A stretch of 25,841 bases of DNA, taken from positions 11,154 through 36,994 of the forward strand of contig JANWXG010000002.1 in NCBI GenBank assembly GCA_025057335.1. Reading direction: 5' to 3'. Under the pieces are notes generated by a model, which saw nothing but the letters and a program-made list of their open reading frames with translations, was not told the origin of the DNA and made no database searches. Source of the DNA: a bacterium. Its GTDB lineage: Bacteria; Armatimonadota; HRBIN16. This document shows, piece by piece, positions 7,730 to 14,716 of this stretch; the stretch's first letter is position 1; each line of letters opens with the position of its first letter. The translations under genes and the position numbers were made by a program.

Positions 7730-8206
7730 ATGCGACGTTTTGAGTTTTCCTTGCAGCAGGTGCTAGAGTACCGTCAGAGACGAGAAGAGCAGATGCTGCG
7801 CGCCTTCGCAGAAGCACAAGCGCAGTTGGCGCACGAGCGGTCGGTGCTGGATAGGTTGCTGACGGAGCGAGAAGCGTGTCTATATCGCTCGCAACGCCAA
7901 AACCGCTTGACGATAGAGATACTGACCGTAGAGCAGAACTACCTCTCGGCGTTAGAGGAGCGCATCGAGGTGCAACGGGAGCGAGTGGCGCAAGCGGAGC
8001 GCACGTTGGAAGAGAGGCGTCAGGCATTGATAGAGGCGCAACGCGAACGCAAGGCGCTGGAACGCCTGCGCGAAAAGCAGTATGAGCAGTGGCGTCAGGA
8101 GATGTTGCGCGCCGAGCAGAAAGCCCTAGACGAACTGGCAACCACACGCGCAACGCTGATACCGGGCACGTTGACCCTGCGGACGGGAGGCGATGTAGGT
8201 GAGTAG
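7730..8206 (+). CDS. fliJ: Flagellar export protein FliJ
   Basis: This 158-residue protein is almost entirely charged alpha-helix and begins MRRFEFSLQQVLEYRQRREEQ, the typical FliJ opening (F-x-F/Y-x-L-Q-x-V-L-x-x-R). It forms a long antiparallel coiled coil, the central stalk of the FliI hexamer and an escort for export chaperones. It lies 16 bases after fliI and its last 8 bases overlap the transglycosylase gene. Sequence conservation in FliJ is low, so position and shape carry much of the assignment. Confidence 0.9.
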   Translation: MRRFEFSLQQVLEYRQRREEQMLRAFAEAQAQLAHERSVLDRLLTEREACLYRSQRQNRLTIEILTVEQNYLSALEERIEVQRERVAQAERTLEERRQALIEAQRERKALERLREKQYEQWRQEMLRAEQKALDELATTRATLIPGTLTLRTGGDVGE

Positions 8207-8732
8207 TCTGTATGCACAAGCGGTAGCGCGGATGTACGCCCTGTGGCAACGGGTGGAGCAGCTATCTACCACAACGCCTCTCCACACGGCTTCCACCTCG
8301 TTCGCACAAGCACTGCAGGTCGCACGGCGAAGCATCACCATGACCCTGCCGGGCGGGATTGGCGAGCTGATAGAGCGTATCGCGCAAGAGGAGGGCGTGG
8401 ACGCGGCGCTAGTGCGTGCAGTAGTGCAGGTGGAGTCAGGAGGCAACCCCAACGCCGTGTCGCCTAAGGGAGCGATGGGCTTGATGCAGCTGATGCCACG
8501 CACTGCCGAGGCGATGGGCGTGCGTGACCCCTTTGACCCCGAGCAGAACCTGCGTGGCGGAGTGCGCCTGCTGCGCGGTTTGTTGAACGAGTTCAGTGAT
8601 GTGCGCCTAGCGCTCGCTGCCTACAATGCGGGAGGTCCTGCCGTGCGCCGCTATGGAGGCATCCCCCCCTACGCTGAGACGCAGAAGTTCGTGCAACGGG
8701 TGATGGCGCTGTGGCAAAGTGAGGGGCGATGA
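8199..8732 (+). CDS. Lytic transglycosylase, SLT domain (flagellar-cluster muramidase)
   Basis: This 177-residue protein has a 50-residue helical N-terminal region and an SLT (goose-lysozyme-like) domain. The catalytic glutamate is E79 in VVQVESGGNPNAVSPKGAMG; the other family motifs are GLMQLMP (94-100), AYNAG (141-145) and PPYAETQKFVQRV (156-168). It would cleave peptidoglycan to 1,6-anhydromuropeptides. No cleavable signal peptide is visible, so it may leave through the flagellar export route, but that is inference. Being embedded between fliJ and the MotE-like gene, it probably performs the wall-opening job done by the FlgJ muramidase domain elsewhere. The GTG start overlaps fliJ by 8 bases, and its stop overlaps the next ATG by 4 (ATGA). 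Confidence 0.93.
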   Translation: MSSLYAQAVARMYALWQRVEQLSTTTPLHTASTSFAQALQVARRSITMTLPGGIGELIERIAQEEGVDAALVRAVVQVESGGNPNAVSPKGAMGLMQLMPRTAEAMGVRDPFDPEQNLRGGVRLLRGLLNEFSDVRLALAAYNAGGPAVRRYGGIPPYAETQKFVQRVMALWQSEGR

Positions 8733-9238
8733 AGCGGCTGCTGGTGCTGTTGATACTGTTGGCGCTGCTGATAGGCGTCCCGTATGGACTGGCGAGGATG
8801 GGGGTTATCCCAGTAGCCAAGCTGACCTCCAAAAGCCCGGCGCTGCAGAAGTTCGCACGTGCAGCAGGTCTGCTCCCGCGAAAGCCTGTAGTGAACGAGA
8901 ATATCCAGGAGGAGCGCCAGTCCCCCTCCTCTCCCGCTGCATCCGCATCAGTCCCTCCTCCGCCTACTCCAGCCTCGGAGACGGCACAAGCACTGCTCAT
9001 GCCTTCTCCCGCCTCTCGTCCAGCGGCTGGTTCCTCCAGCCGCCAGATAGGGTGGATGGCGAAGGTGTACGAGGAGATGGAGCCAGAGCAGGCAGTGCGC
9101 ATTCTGGAGCGCCTGAGCGACCGCGAGGTGGTTGCCTTGCTGCGTCGCATGAAGCAGAGGCAAGTAGCGCAAATCCTTGCCCTGCTACCTCCCGACCGCG
9201 CCGCGCGCCTCTCCCGTGCGCTGATGATACAGCAGTGA
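8729..9238 (+). CDS. MotE-like flagellar protein with MgtE-N-type helical domain
   Basis: This 169-residue protein has an N-terminal membrane helix (3-22, RLLVLLILLALLIGVPYGLA), a Pro/Ser/Ala-rich linker (about 50-105) and a C-terminal helical domain (about 107-169). The C-terminal domain has the pattern VYEEMEPEQAVRILERLSDREVVALLRRMKQRQVAQILALLPPDRAARLSRAL, which resembles the MgtE-N/FliG-N superhelix found in MotE proteins. Homologues are common in flagellar operons; in rhizobia MotE is a periplasmic chaperone for a motility protein. Here the hydrophobic segment could be an anchor or an uncleaved signal. It is coupled to the transglycosylase by an ATGA overlap and is the last gene of the flagellar series. 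The exact role is uncertain. Confidence 0.78.
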   Translation: MKRLLVLLILLALLIGVPYGLARMGVIPVAKLTSKSPALQKFARAAGLLPRKPVVNENIQEERQSPSSPAASASVPPPPTPASETAQALLMPSPASRPAAGSSSRQIGWMAKVYEEMEPEQAVRILERLSDREVVALLRRMKQRQVAQILALLPPDRAARLSRALMIQQ

Positions 9239-9318
9239 GAGAATAGAGGCGCCTGTAGATGGTCTTCATGACAATGGTGCTACGCCTTTAGTAGCGGCTG
9301 TCCGTTCGCTTCCCTAAG

Positions 9319-9357
9319 AGGTTCACCCTCCAGGTTGCTACATCGGAGGGTGAACCT
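9319..9357. repeat. Perfect 13-bp inverted repeat made of B modules
   Basis: AGGTTCACCCTCC at 9319-9331 is the exact reverse complement of 9345-9357, with a 13-base loop. The right arm continues into GCAGCCGAGC, so it matches a reversed B module. It lies about 80 bases after the last flagellar gene and could act as a transcript-end stem. Confidence 0.8.
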
Positions 9358-9423
9358 GCAGCCGAGCTGTTTCCTACTTGTCACGCCGTGCCTCAGCGAA
9401 GCATCTCACAGCAACGAAGCAAT

Positions 9424-9487
9424 GAGATTCTTCGCTGCGCTCAGTATGACACTCGGTGTCATGCTGAGCCGAGGGCGAAGCATCCCC
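9424..9487. repeat. Module A inverted pair, tail-to-tail orientation
   Basis: A - copy (9424-9450) and a diverged + copy (about 9457-9487) abut around an ACACTCGGTGT centre. The arms pair around CTCAG.ATGAC and GTCAT.CTGAG, so the whole element is a long imperfect hairpin in the opposite arrangement to 6059-6113. Confidence 0.78.
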
Positions 9488-9513
9488 TGGTGGCGAGCGA
9501 AAAAGATTCTTCC

Positions 9514-9571
9514 GGTTGCGACGGAGCGTGACCCTCCAAAGATTGCCTGGCGGGATGCACTCTGTCGCGCC
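9514..9571 (-). repeat. Module C, - copy
   Basis: The reverse complement of this 58-bp segment aligns along its full length with 6170-6226, with a few substitutions and a 2-3 base length difference, sharing GCGACAGAG.GCATCCC, CAATCT and TGGAGGGTC.CGCTCCGTCGC. It ends 3 bases before the end of the DUF4380 reading frame, so the insertion point is tight against the gene. Confidence 0.8.
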
Positions 9572-9574
9572 CGT

Positions 9575-10543
9575 TCAGCGTCTGTAATTGCGCAAGAGAG
9601 CTGCCAGCTGCTCGGGAGTGCCCTGTTCGGAAGGTAGGCGGTAGAGCTCCCAGGTCACTTCCAGCGACACCCTCTCCCCCCTGCGCAACACCCGGAGCGG
9701 CGAGGTAAACTCCAGCTCGATATACGGCAACGTGTCGGGATTGGAATAAATCTGCGCATGGTCGCCTGGCTGGTAGTCGCTGAGGTTGGTGATGGGAGAG
9801 TAGTGTACCACCAGATAGGGCGCCCGATACCATGCTAGCACATCGGCGTCGCACCCCAATTTCAACGCCACATCGGGGCGGCGTTCAGGCAACAGGAAGC
9901 CCGTGTCTAGCCTACGCACCGCCTTCCAGGCTTCCGGGTTGAACAGCTTATACCCCTCGCTCAAGGTGGTGTCGGGATGCAGGCGTGCTAGCATCAGGTC
10001 GGGTACTGGCAGCTGGGCGACAACCCATGCGGCGACAGGGAACTCCGCTCCGTCACGCACCTTTTCCAGAAACGTTCGGATGTGCACGCGCGTGCCCGTC
10101 GGCTCCAGTCGTATCTCCCGAACTAGGCGTACACCGTACCCTGCAACGAGCGGCGAGGACAGGCGGACTCCCTTCCCTTCCAGCACCTCCGCTTGATGAG
10201 GCACCTGGTCAGTGGCAGAGGGGGGCGGCCATCCGCGTCCTGTACGCCTCTCCCATTCGTCCTGCGGCCATATCCACGCTTTGTCGCCCCCGTGATTCTG
10301 CCACTCTCCGGGCTGTACCGGCTTACCCTCTGTTGCGGGATTCAGCCAGAGCACATTTGGTTCGCCGATAAAGCTGTAGTGGACGATGCGCGCGATAGAG
10401 GGTACCACCACAACCTCGACAACACCGTTGGACAGGCGGTAAGCGCCTTCCCAACCCTTGTAGGAGGTGCGTTCCACCTGTTGCGCCCAGACTGCCTCCC
10501 ATGCGATACCCGCTCCCAACAACAGTAGAAGCGCTCGCCACAT
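9575..10543 (-). CDS. Secreted DUF4380 family protein (mutarotase-like fold, function unknown)
   Basis: This 322-residue protein has a signal peptide (MWRALLLLLGAGIAWEAVWA, cleavage about 20/21). The body matches the DUF4380 pattern as I know it: YRLSNGVVEVVVVPSIARIVHYSFIGEPNVLWLNPA near the N-terminus, then NHGGDKAWIWPQDEW and a C-terminal beta-rich half ending with a basic tail. The segments around NGxVEVVVVPSIARI and GGDKAWxxPQ resemble the beta-sandwich of aldose-1-epimerase-type proteins, so sugar binding is plausible, but I see no proven catalytic set. AGAGGGGGA just upstream of the ATG is a strong ribosome site. It is divergent from the CBM9-DUF5916 gene, another secreted protein with a carbohydrate-type domain. 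Confidence 0.72.
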   Translation of the reverse strand: MWRALLLLLGAGIAWEAVWAQQVERTSYKGWEGAYRLSNGVVEVVVVPSIARIVHYSFIGEPNVLWLNPATEGKPVQPGEWQNHGGDKAWIWPQDEWERRTGRGWPPPSATDQVPHQAEVLEGKGVRLSSPLVAGYGVRLVREIRLEPTGTRVHIRTFLEKVRDGAEFPVAAWVVAQLPVPDLMLARLHPDTTLSEGYKLFNPEAWKAVRRLDTGFLLPERRPDVALKLGCDADVLAWYRAPYLVVHYSPITNLSDYQPGDHAQIYSNPDTLPYIELEFTSPLRVLRRGERVSLEVTWELYRLPSEQGTPEQLAALLRNYRR

Positions 10544-10831
10544 GATTTCCCCCTCTTTTTCGTTCAGCAGACCCGCCGATTAGAACTACGCCGTGCACGC
10601 CAACCTTCCTGTCGCGCCGCTCGCGAGTTCGTTTTGTAAACACATCGTCGCACGATGTCAGCGCACCGCCAAGACAGCATGACTCCATCTCGTAGCGCAT
10701 GAGAGGATATACCCCTTTTCCCGCAAGCCGTCGCGCTCACAAGCAGTTGCTCCGATGGCGAGATTTAGGATACAATATTACGTGATACGTGAAACGATTA
10801 ATGGCGAAGGGTGTTGGGGCGGTTGAAAGGG
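10544..10831. other. Divergent intergenic region
   Basis: This is 288 bases without a gene between DUF4380 (-) and the CBM9-DUF5916 gene (+). It contains a probable promoter for the + gene near 10747-10776, a short direct repeat (ACGTGA.ACGTGA, about 10780-10792) just after it, and the ribosome site of the - gene. No repeat modules, RNA gene or short ORF could be supported. Confidence 0.6.
10747..10776 (+). promoter_or_regulatory. Probable sigma70-type promoter for the CBM9-DUF5916 gene
   Basis: TTGCTC (10747-10752) and TACAAT (10771-10776) are separated by 18 bases. Predicted transcription start is near 10783, about 50 bases before the ATG. The -35 is imperfect. Confidence 0.5.
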
Positions 10832-12805
10832 ATGAGGTTAATAGCGACTCTAGCGGTGGTACTCTTGTGCAGTATCCCCCTGCATGCAGGACAGTACTCT
10901 TCTCGTAGCATTCCCGCTGTACGTACTCTCCTCCCACCTGTCATCGACGGTCGCCTTGACGATGAGGTGTGGCGTACAGCACCTGTTGCTAGGGATTTCG
11001 TCGACCCCTACACAGGCAAGCCTGCCGTCGAGCAAACGGAGGCATACATCCTGTACGATAGCACTGCCATCTACGTCGCCTTCTACTGCCACGACAGCCA
11101 GCCCGAGGCGATTGTGGCACGTGAGATTCGTCCCGGCTCCGAGTTCCCTGGGGAGGATACCGTCACTTTTCAGATAGACCCTTTCTTCTCACGCAACTGG
11201 ACGGGTATCTCCGCCTTTATCGTGAACGCGCTAGGCACCCAGAACGAGCGCATCGCAGGTGGACGTGCCGCCAAGCGCGAGTGGCGAGGCATTTGGCAGG
11301 CGGCGGTGCAGCGTGTGCCCGACGGCTGGACAGTGGAAATGCGCATCCCCTGGGAGGTGCTGAACTACCCCAGCGTTCATGGCGCCGTCAACATGAGCAT
11401 CAACTTCAAACGCGACCATGCTCGCACGCGAATCGACTACTTCTGGAGCGACGTCACCCCTCTGCGCCGTCCTGAGCTGATGGGCATTTGGCAGGGGGTG
11501 CAGCCTCCCAAAGCCACCCAACGCAACACGCTCCAGATGCTGACCTACCTCACGCCGGAATGGCAGGACGGCGGCAAGCAGGAGGTGCGCGCGGGAGTCG
11601 ACCTGCGCTACGCTCCTACCCCGCAGCTGACGGGAGTTTTAAGCCTCTCGCCCGACTTTCGCAACATCGAGGGAGCGGTAGAAGGCATCGAATTCAGCCG
11701 CAGCGAGCGCTTTGTGGAAGAGACTCGCCCCTTCTTCATGGAAGGTATCCGTTACTTCGATTTGACGGAGCCGTATGGCATTGGGCGCCTGTTCTACGCG
11801 CGACGCATCCGACAGTTTGACGCGGGAGTGAAACTGTTTGGCAACCTCAATTCAGCGCTGTCTGTAGGCGTGTTGAGCACCTTTTACGGCAAGCGGGAGA
11901 GCGCTTCGGTTGCACACTTGCGCTACTCGCTGGGCGAGCGGGGCGGATGGAGCGTGTTCGGGCTGCTGCGTCGGGGCAACGAGAACCCCCACCACGATGG
12001 GTATGGCATCACCGGCAACTATCGGCTGGGTAACTACCGCCTCGGCGGAAAGTGGATTTACGCCCGCGAGGCGAGCACGGGGGGTGTTGCTGCCGATGTG
12101 ACACTTAACTACGAGGTGCCCCGATGGTTTAGCGGCTTGCGCTGGATGCGCATTGACCCCGATTTCCGCGCTGCGCTGGGTTTGGTATCCTTTACCGACC
12201 GACAGGGTTGGTCCTGGTACACCCGCTACGACAACGAGATCCGGCAGGGACCCATCCGCGAGGTGGAAGCGGACTTTTTCTGGCGCCACTATACGCATTG
12301 CGACGGTTCGCCCTTCGAGGAAGGTACGAACGCATCGGTAGAACTCACTTTCCGTAGCGACTATAGCCTGAGATTGGGTTATGAGATTGCCACTTTCGAG
12401 GGCGCACGCGATAGGGTATACGAAATCGGTGTGCAGGGCAACGTCAGCAACCGCTTCCAGCGGTGGGAGTTGAGCTACGAGTTCGGTCAGCGCTCCGACC
12501 AAGATATTCGCTTCGTGCGCTTCGGACTCACTCGTCGCTTGCTGGGAAGACTAGACGTAGGGTTCAGCGGCTCTATCTTGCGCTTCGACCAGAGTCGTGA
12601 GCAGTATATCCTTACTTTCAGTTGGGAGTTTGACCCGCTGCGCGCGCTCAGCGCCCGCCTCGTACGCCGTGACAACGACCTGAACTGGTATGTAGCCTAC
12701 CGCAGCGCTGGCGGGGTCGGGCAAGACCTATACCTCATTGTCGGTGATCCTAACTCTCGTCGCTTCACTGAGCGAGTCGCCCTCAAGTGGGTGTGGGCAC
12801 GCTAG
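10832..12805 (+). CDS. Secreted CBM9-like / DUF5916 outer-membrane barrel protein
   Basis: This 657-residue protein has a signal peptide (MRLIATLAVVLLCSIPLHA, cut about 19/20). Residues about 30-215 form a CBM9-like (DUF1083) domain: PPVIDGRLDDEVWRTAP, YILYDSTAIYVAFYCHDS, EDTVTFQIDPF and DGWTVEMRIPWEVL. From about 240 it has the DUF5916 pattern including SRSERFVEETRPFFMEGIRYFD (about 288-309) and LFYARRIRQFDAGVK. Alternating aromatic/hydrophobic strands then run to the end (KWVWAR), as in an outer-membrane beta-barrel. The substrate or partner is unknown. The ATG at 10832 is preferred; an in-frame GTG at 10811 would add 7 residues, and neither has a well-spaced ribosome site. Confidence 0.82.
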   Translation: MRLIATLAVVLLCSIPLHAGQYSSRSIPAVRTLLPPVIDGRLDDEVWRTAPVARDFVDPYTGKPAVEQTEAYILYDSTAIYVAFYCHDSQPEAIVAREIRPGSEFPGEDTVTFQIDPFFSRNWTGISAFIVNALGTQNERIAGGRAAKREWRGIWQAAVQRVPDGWTVEMRIPWEVLNYPSVHGAVNMSINFKRDHARTRIDYFWSDVTPLRRPELMGIWQGVQPPKATQRNTLQMLTYLTPEWQDGGKQEVRAGVDLRYAPTPQLTGVLSLSPDFRNIEGAVEGIEFSRSERFVEETRPFFMEGIRYFDLTEPYGIGRLFYARRIRQFDAGVKLFGNLNSALSVGVLSTFYGKRESASVAHLRYSLGERGGWSVFGLLRRGNENPHHDGYGITGNYRLGNYRLGGKWIYAREASTGGVAADVTLNYEVPRWFSGLRWMRIDPDFRAALGLVSFTDRQGWSWYTRYDNEIRQGPIREVEADFFWRHYTHCDGSPFEEGTNASVELTFRSDYSLRLGYEIATFEGARDRVYEIGVQGNVSNRFQRWELSYEFGQRSDQDIRFVRFGLTRRLLGRLDVGFSGSILRFDQSREQYILTFSWEFDPLRALSARLVRRDNDLNWYVAYRSAGGVGQDLYLIVGDPNSRRFTERVALKWVWAR

Positions 12806-12832
12806 AGGGTGTCTGCTCCTCAGCAACGGGGG

Positions 12833-14035
12833 CTAGTGCCGTGACGCTGGCATAGCGGACGTCGTGCCGGTCAACCACCACGCCACCATTGCGCTGGCTA
12901 GAAGTATCAACATCGCCGCGCTGACATACGGGGCACTCATGCCAATATGCCCAAAGCTCCAACCGCCCCACGCTGGTCCCACCACTCGCGCCAAACTGCC
13001 TAGCGACTGCGTGACCCCAAACACCTCTCCCCGACGATCAGCAGGAGCCCACTTGGAAAGAAGGCTGTTCAGGCTGGGACCTGCTAATCCACCGCCCAGC
13101 GCCATGATCGCTAACACGACCATCAGCCAGCTCACGTTCGGCATAAAGGGGATCAGCAGGAGCGCAGGCGCCTGCAACAGGTATCCTACCAGCACTAGCC
13201 GTGCCTCTCCGAAGTGTGCGCTCAGCTTACCAACCAGCACTCCTTGCACCAACACCCCGAGCAACCCCAGATACGCGAACAGATAGCCGCACTCGCGCTG
13301 GTCTAAGCCATAGCGATGCTTTGTTAGCAGCACAAAGGTGGACTCCAGGTTGGCGATGGCGAAGATAGCAGTGAACAGCACGATAGCCAACACTCCCACC
13401 TGCGGCAGCGCCAGAACACGGGGTAGGTCACGCAGTGGAAAGGCGTACCACTCGCCTGTGCTTCGCCGCCTTTCGGCTGGCAAGCTTTCGGGCAGGCGTA
13501 GGAACGCGCTCAGCCAATTGCCTGCTGCCAGCACTGCTCCTGCCATACCGATTGCGAAGTTGCCTCCCCACGCGCCCAGTACACCCCCGACCGCAGGTCC
13601 TAAAATGAAGCCGACGCCAAACGCTGCGCCAATGAGCCCCATGGCGCGCGTGCGCTCCTGCGGCGGTGTGATATCGGAGATGTACGCCTGCGCTGTTGAA
13701 AGGTTCGCGGCGGTGATGCCCGCCAGCATCCGCGAGAAAAAGATGGTCCAAGCGTCGCGCGCCAGAGCGAACAACACATATGACAGCACTGAGCCCGCAA
13801 TGCTCGCCAACAACACTGGGCGGCGTCCCACTCGGTCTGATAGCCTGCCCCAGAAGGGAGCAAACAAAAACTGCATCAGGGAGTATATCGCCTGAATCAT
13901 GCCGATAAAGGCAGGAGTGGCGCGGAATGCATCGGCGTAGTACTGCAGCTGAGGGATAATCAGTCCGAAACCTAACAGGTCTAAGAAGATGGTAAAGGTG
14001 ACTACCTGCTTTGCAGACTTCAGCCGGTCGGGCAC
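12833..14035 (-). CDS. MFS transporter, DHA1/TetA-like antiporter
   Basis: This 400-residue major facilitator has about 12 hydrophobic segments. Motif A, GRLSDRVGRRP, is at 63-73 in the loop after TM2. The antiporter motif C is in TM5 (GVGFILGPAVGGVLG, about 140-154), and NLSTAQAYISDITPPQERTRAMG follows the TM4 region. This places it among proton-driven drug/small-molecule exporters related to TetA; the substrate is unknown. I chose the GTG at 14035: it has GGAGGAG exactly 6 bases upstream, and the product then starts like the family (FLDLLGFGLIIPQ at about 17-29). The alternative ATG at 14077 lies inside the probable -10 box. It is divergent from the PerR-like regulator. Confidence 0.88.
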   Translation of the reverse strand: MPDRLKSAKQVVTFTIFLDLLGFGLIIPQLQYYADAFRATPAFIGMIQAIYSLMQFLFAPFWGRLSDRVGRRPVLLASIAGSVLSYVLFALARDAWTIFFSRMLAGITAANLSTAQAYISDITPPQERTRAMGLIGAAFGVGFILGPAVGGVLGAWGGNFAIGMAGAVLAAGNWLSAFLRLPESLPAERRRSTGEWYAFPLRDLPRVLALPQVGVLAIVLFTAIFAIANLESTFVLLTKHRYGLDQRECGYLFAYLGLLGVLVQGVLVGKLSAHFGEARLVLVGYLLQAPALLLIPFMPNVSWLMVVLAIMALGGGLAGPSLNSLLSKWAPADRRGEVFGVTQSLGSLARVVGPAWGGWSFGHIGMSAPYVSAAMLILLASAMVAWWLTGTTSAMPASRH

Positions 14036-14072
14036 AGACAGCTCCTCCACGACGAGAGTGCGGCACGCCCCA

Positions 14073-14102
14073 ATCATACCTCAGAACCCCTTTCAAGCAC
14101 AA
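14073..14102 (-). promoter_or_regulatory. Probable promoter of the MFS gene
   Basis: Read on the - strand: TTGTGC (14102-14097), 18 bases, TATGAT (14078-14073). Transcription would start near 14066, 31 bases before the GTG at 14035. Confidence 0.45.
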
Positions 14103-14147
14103 GAGGTGCAAGACGAAGACGAAATAGCGCCCAATGTACGCCCCCAC

Positions 14148-14176
14148 TTGACAGAGTTTGAGACGTTCGGTATACT
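14148..14176 (+). promoter_or_regulatory. Near-consensus sigma70 promoter of the PerR-like gene
   Basis: TTGACA (14148-14153) and TATACT (14171-14176) are separated by the ideal 17 bases. The predicted start near 14183 gives a leader of about 48 bases. No clear palindromic Fur or PerR box was found over it. Confidence 0.8.
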
Positions 14177-14230
14177 ACATGTGAAAATGGGAACGAGTAT
14201 CATTGCTGTTATGAGGTTGACGACCTACTG

Positions 14231-14611
14231 ATGCGCAACACCAGACAACGACAGGTAGTGTTAGACATTGTGCGCAGCACCAACACCCATCCTACTGCCG
14301 ACTGGGTGTATGAGCAGGCACGCAAGGTTATCCCGAATATCAGCCTGGGGACAGTGTATCGCGTGCTGGGGCGTCTGCAGGAAGAGGGGCTGGTGATGCA
14401 GCTGGATGACGGTTCGCGCAAAAGCCGTTTCGACGGACATCCAGGGCCGCATCAGCACATCATCTGCGAGCGCTGTGGACGCATCGCCGACGTGCCCGAT
14501 GTGGTGGACCAGGCGGCGACGGAGCGGGTGCAACAGATGACCGGTTACCAGGTGAGTGCGCACCGCGTAGAGTGGTTTGGGCTGTGTCCAGAGTGCCAGC
14601 AGGGTGGTTAG
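14231..14611 (+). CDS. perR: Fur-family regulator, PerR-like peroxide sensor
   Basis: This 126-residue protein has the Fur winged helix (PNISLGTVYRVLGRLQEEGLV, 35-55, is the recognition helix and wing start) and a C-terminal dimer domain. The structural zinc site is complete: C79, C82, C119 and C122. By alignment to Bacillus PerR, the regulatory metal ligands are H20, D68, H74, H76 and D87. An aspartate rather than glutamate at the D87 position is the feature reported to favour peroxide sensing in PerR over Fur. The N-terminus is about 17 residues shorter than in Bacillus PerR but keeps the HPTAD motif (20-24). It would repress oxidative-stress or iron/heme genes in Fe/Mn-dependent fashion. 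Targets are unknown; its divergent MFS neighbour and hemW downstream are candidates. ATG 14231 has only a weak ribosome site. Confidence 0.88.
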   Translation: MRNTRQRQVVLDIVRSTNTHPTADWVYEQARKVIPNISLGTVYRVLGRLQEEGLVMQLDDGSRKSRFDGHPGPHQHIICERCGRIADVPDVVDQAATERVQQMTGYQVSAHRVEWFGLCPECQQGG

Positions 14612-14702
14612 CCGTCATACCTCTGGTACAGGGCTGTTAGCCGGGGTGCTCTGAACGTCTCCCTCGCTGAGGCGACGCCTCGAAGCCTTTTTCCTCTCGC
14701 TG

Positions 14703-14711
14703 TGATATAAT
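14703..14711 (+). promoter_or_regulatory. Extended -10 promoter of hemW (leaderless start predicted)
   Basis: TGATATAAT is a perfect extended -10 (TGn plus TATAAT at 14706-14711). There is no good -35, as expected for this promoter class. The usual start site 6-8 bases downstream falls on the ATG codons at 14717/14720. Confidence 0.65.
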
Positions 14712-14716
14712 TCCAG

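Larger units (their letters stand above)
9239..9574. repeat. Second intergenic repeat mosaic, downstream of the flagellar cluster
   Basis: This 336-base gap between the MotE-like gene and the convergent DUF4380 gene holds no credible gene. It contains a short hairpin (GCTAC/GTAGC, 9279-9295), a B-module pair forming a perfect 13-bp stem (9319-9357), a diverged A-like segment (9380-9407), an A-module inverted pair (9424-9487) and a reversed C module (9514-9571) ending 3 bases from the DUF4380 stop codon. It carries the same module types as the fliH-fliI mosaic. One of the hairpins could end transcription of the flagellar operon, but no classical T-tract is seen. Confidence 0.85.

Noticed and set aside
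9335..9637. 100-codon open frame downstream of the flagellar cluster
   Set aside because: It spans repeat modules and runs into the 3' end of the DUF4380 gene on the other strand.
11852..12502. 216-codon open frame antisense to the DUF5916 gene
   Set aside because: The sense frame has the conserved pattern and signal peptide; the antisense frame shows no recognizable feature.
14177..14230. Fur or PerR operator in the perR leader (GAGTATCATT region)
   Set aside because: Only a half-site-like match; no palindrome is present.
13338..14231. Open frames on the + strand opposite the MFS transporter and across the perR leader
   Set aside because: The MFS frame has membrane helices and motifs A and C; the opposite frames are low-complexity Ser/Pro/Arg sequences typical of shadows.
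14612..14690. Intrinsic terminator after perR (GAGGC-GAC-GCCTC followed by CTTTTTC)
   Set aside because: The stem is only 5 bp and the T-run begins several bases after it, so it is too weak to list as a feature.
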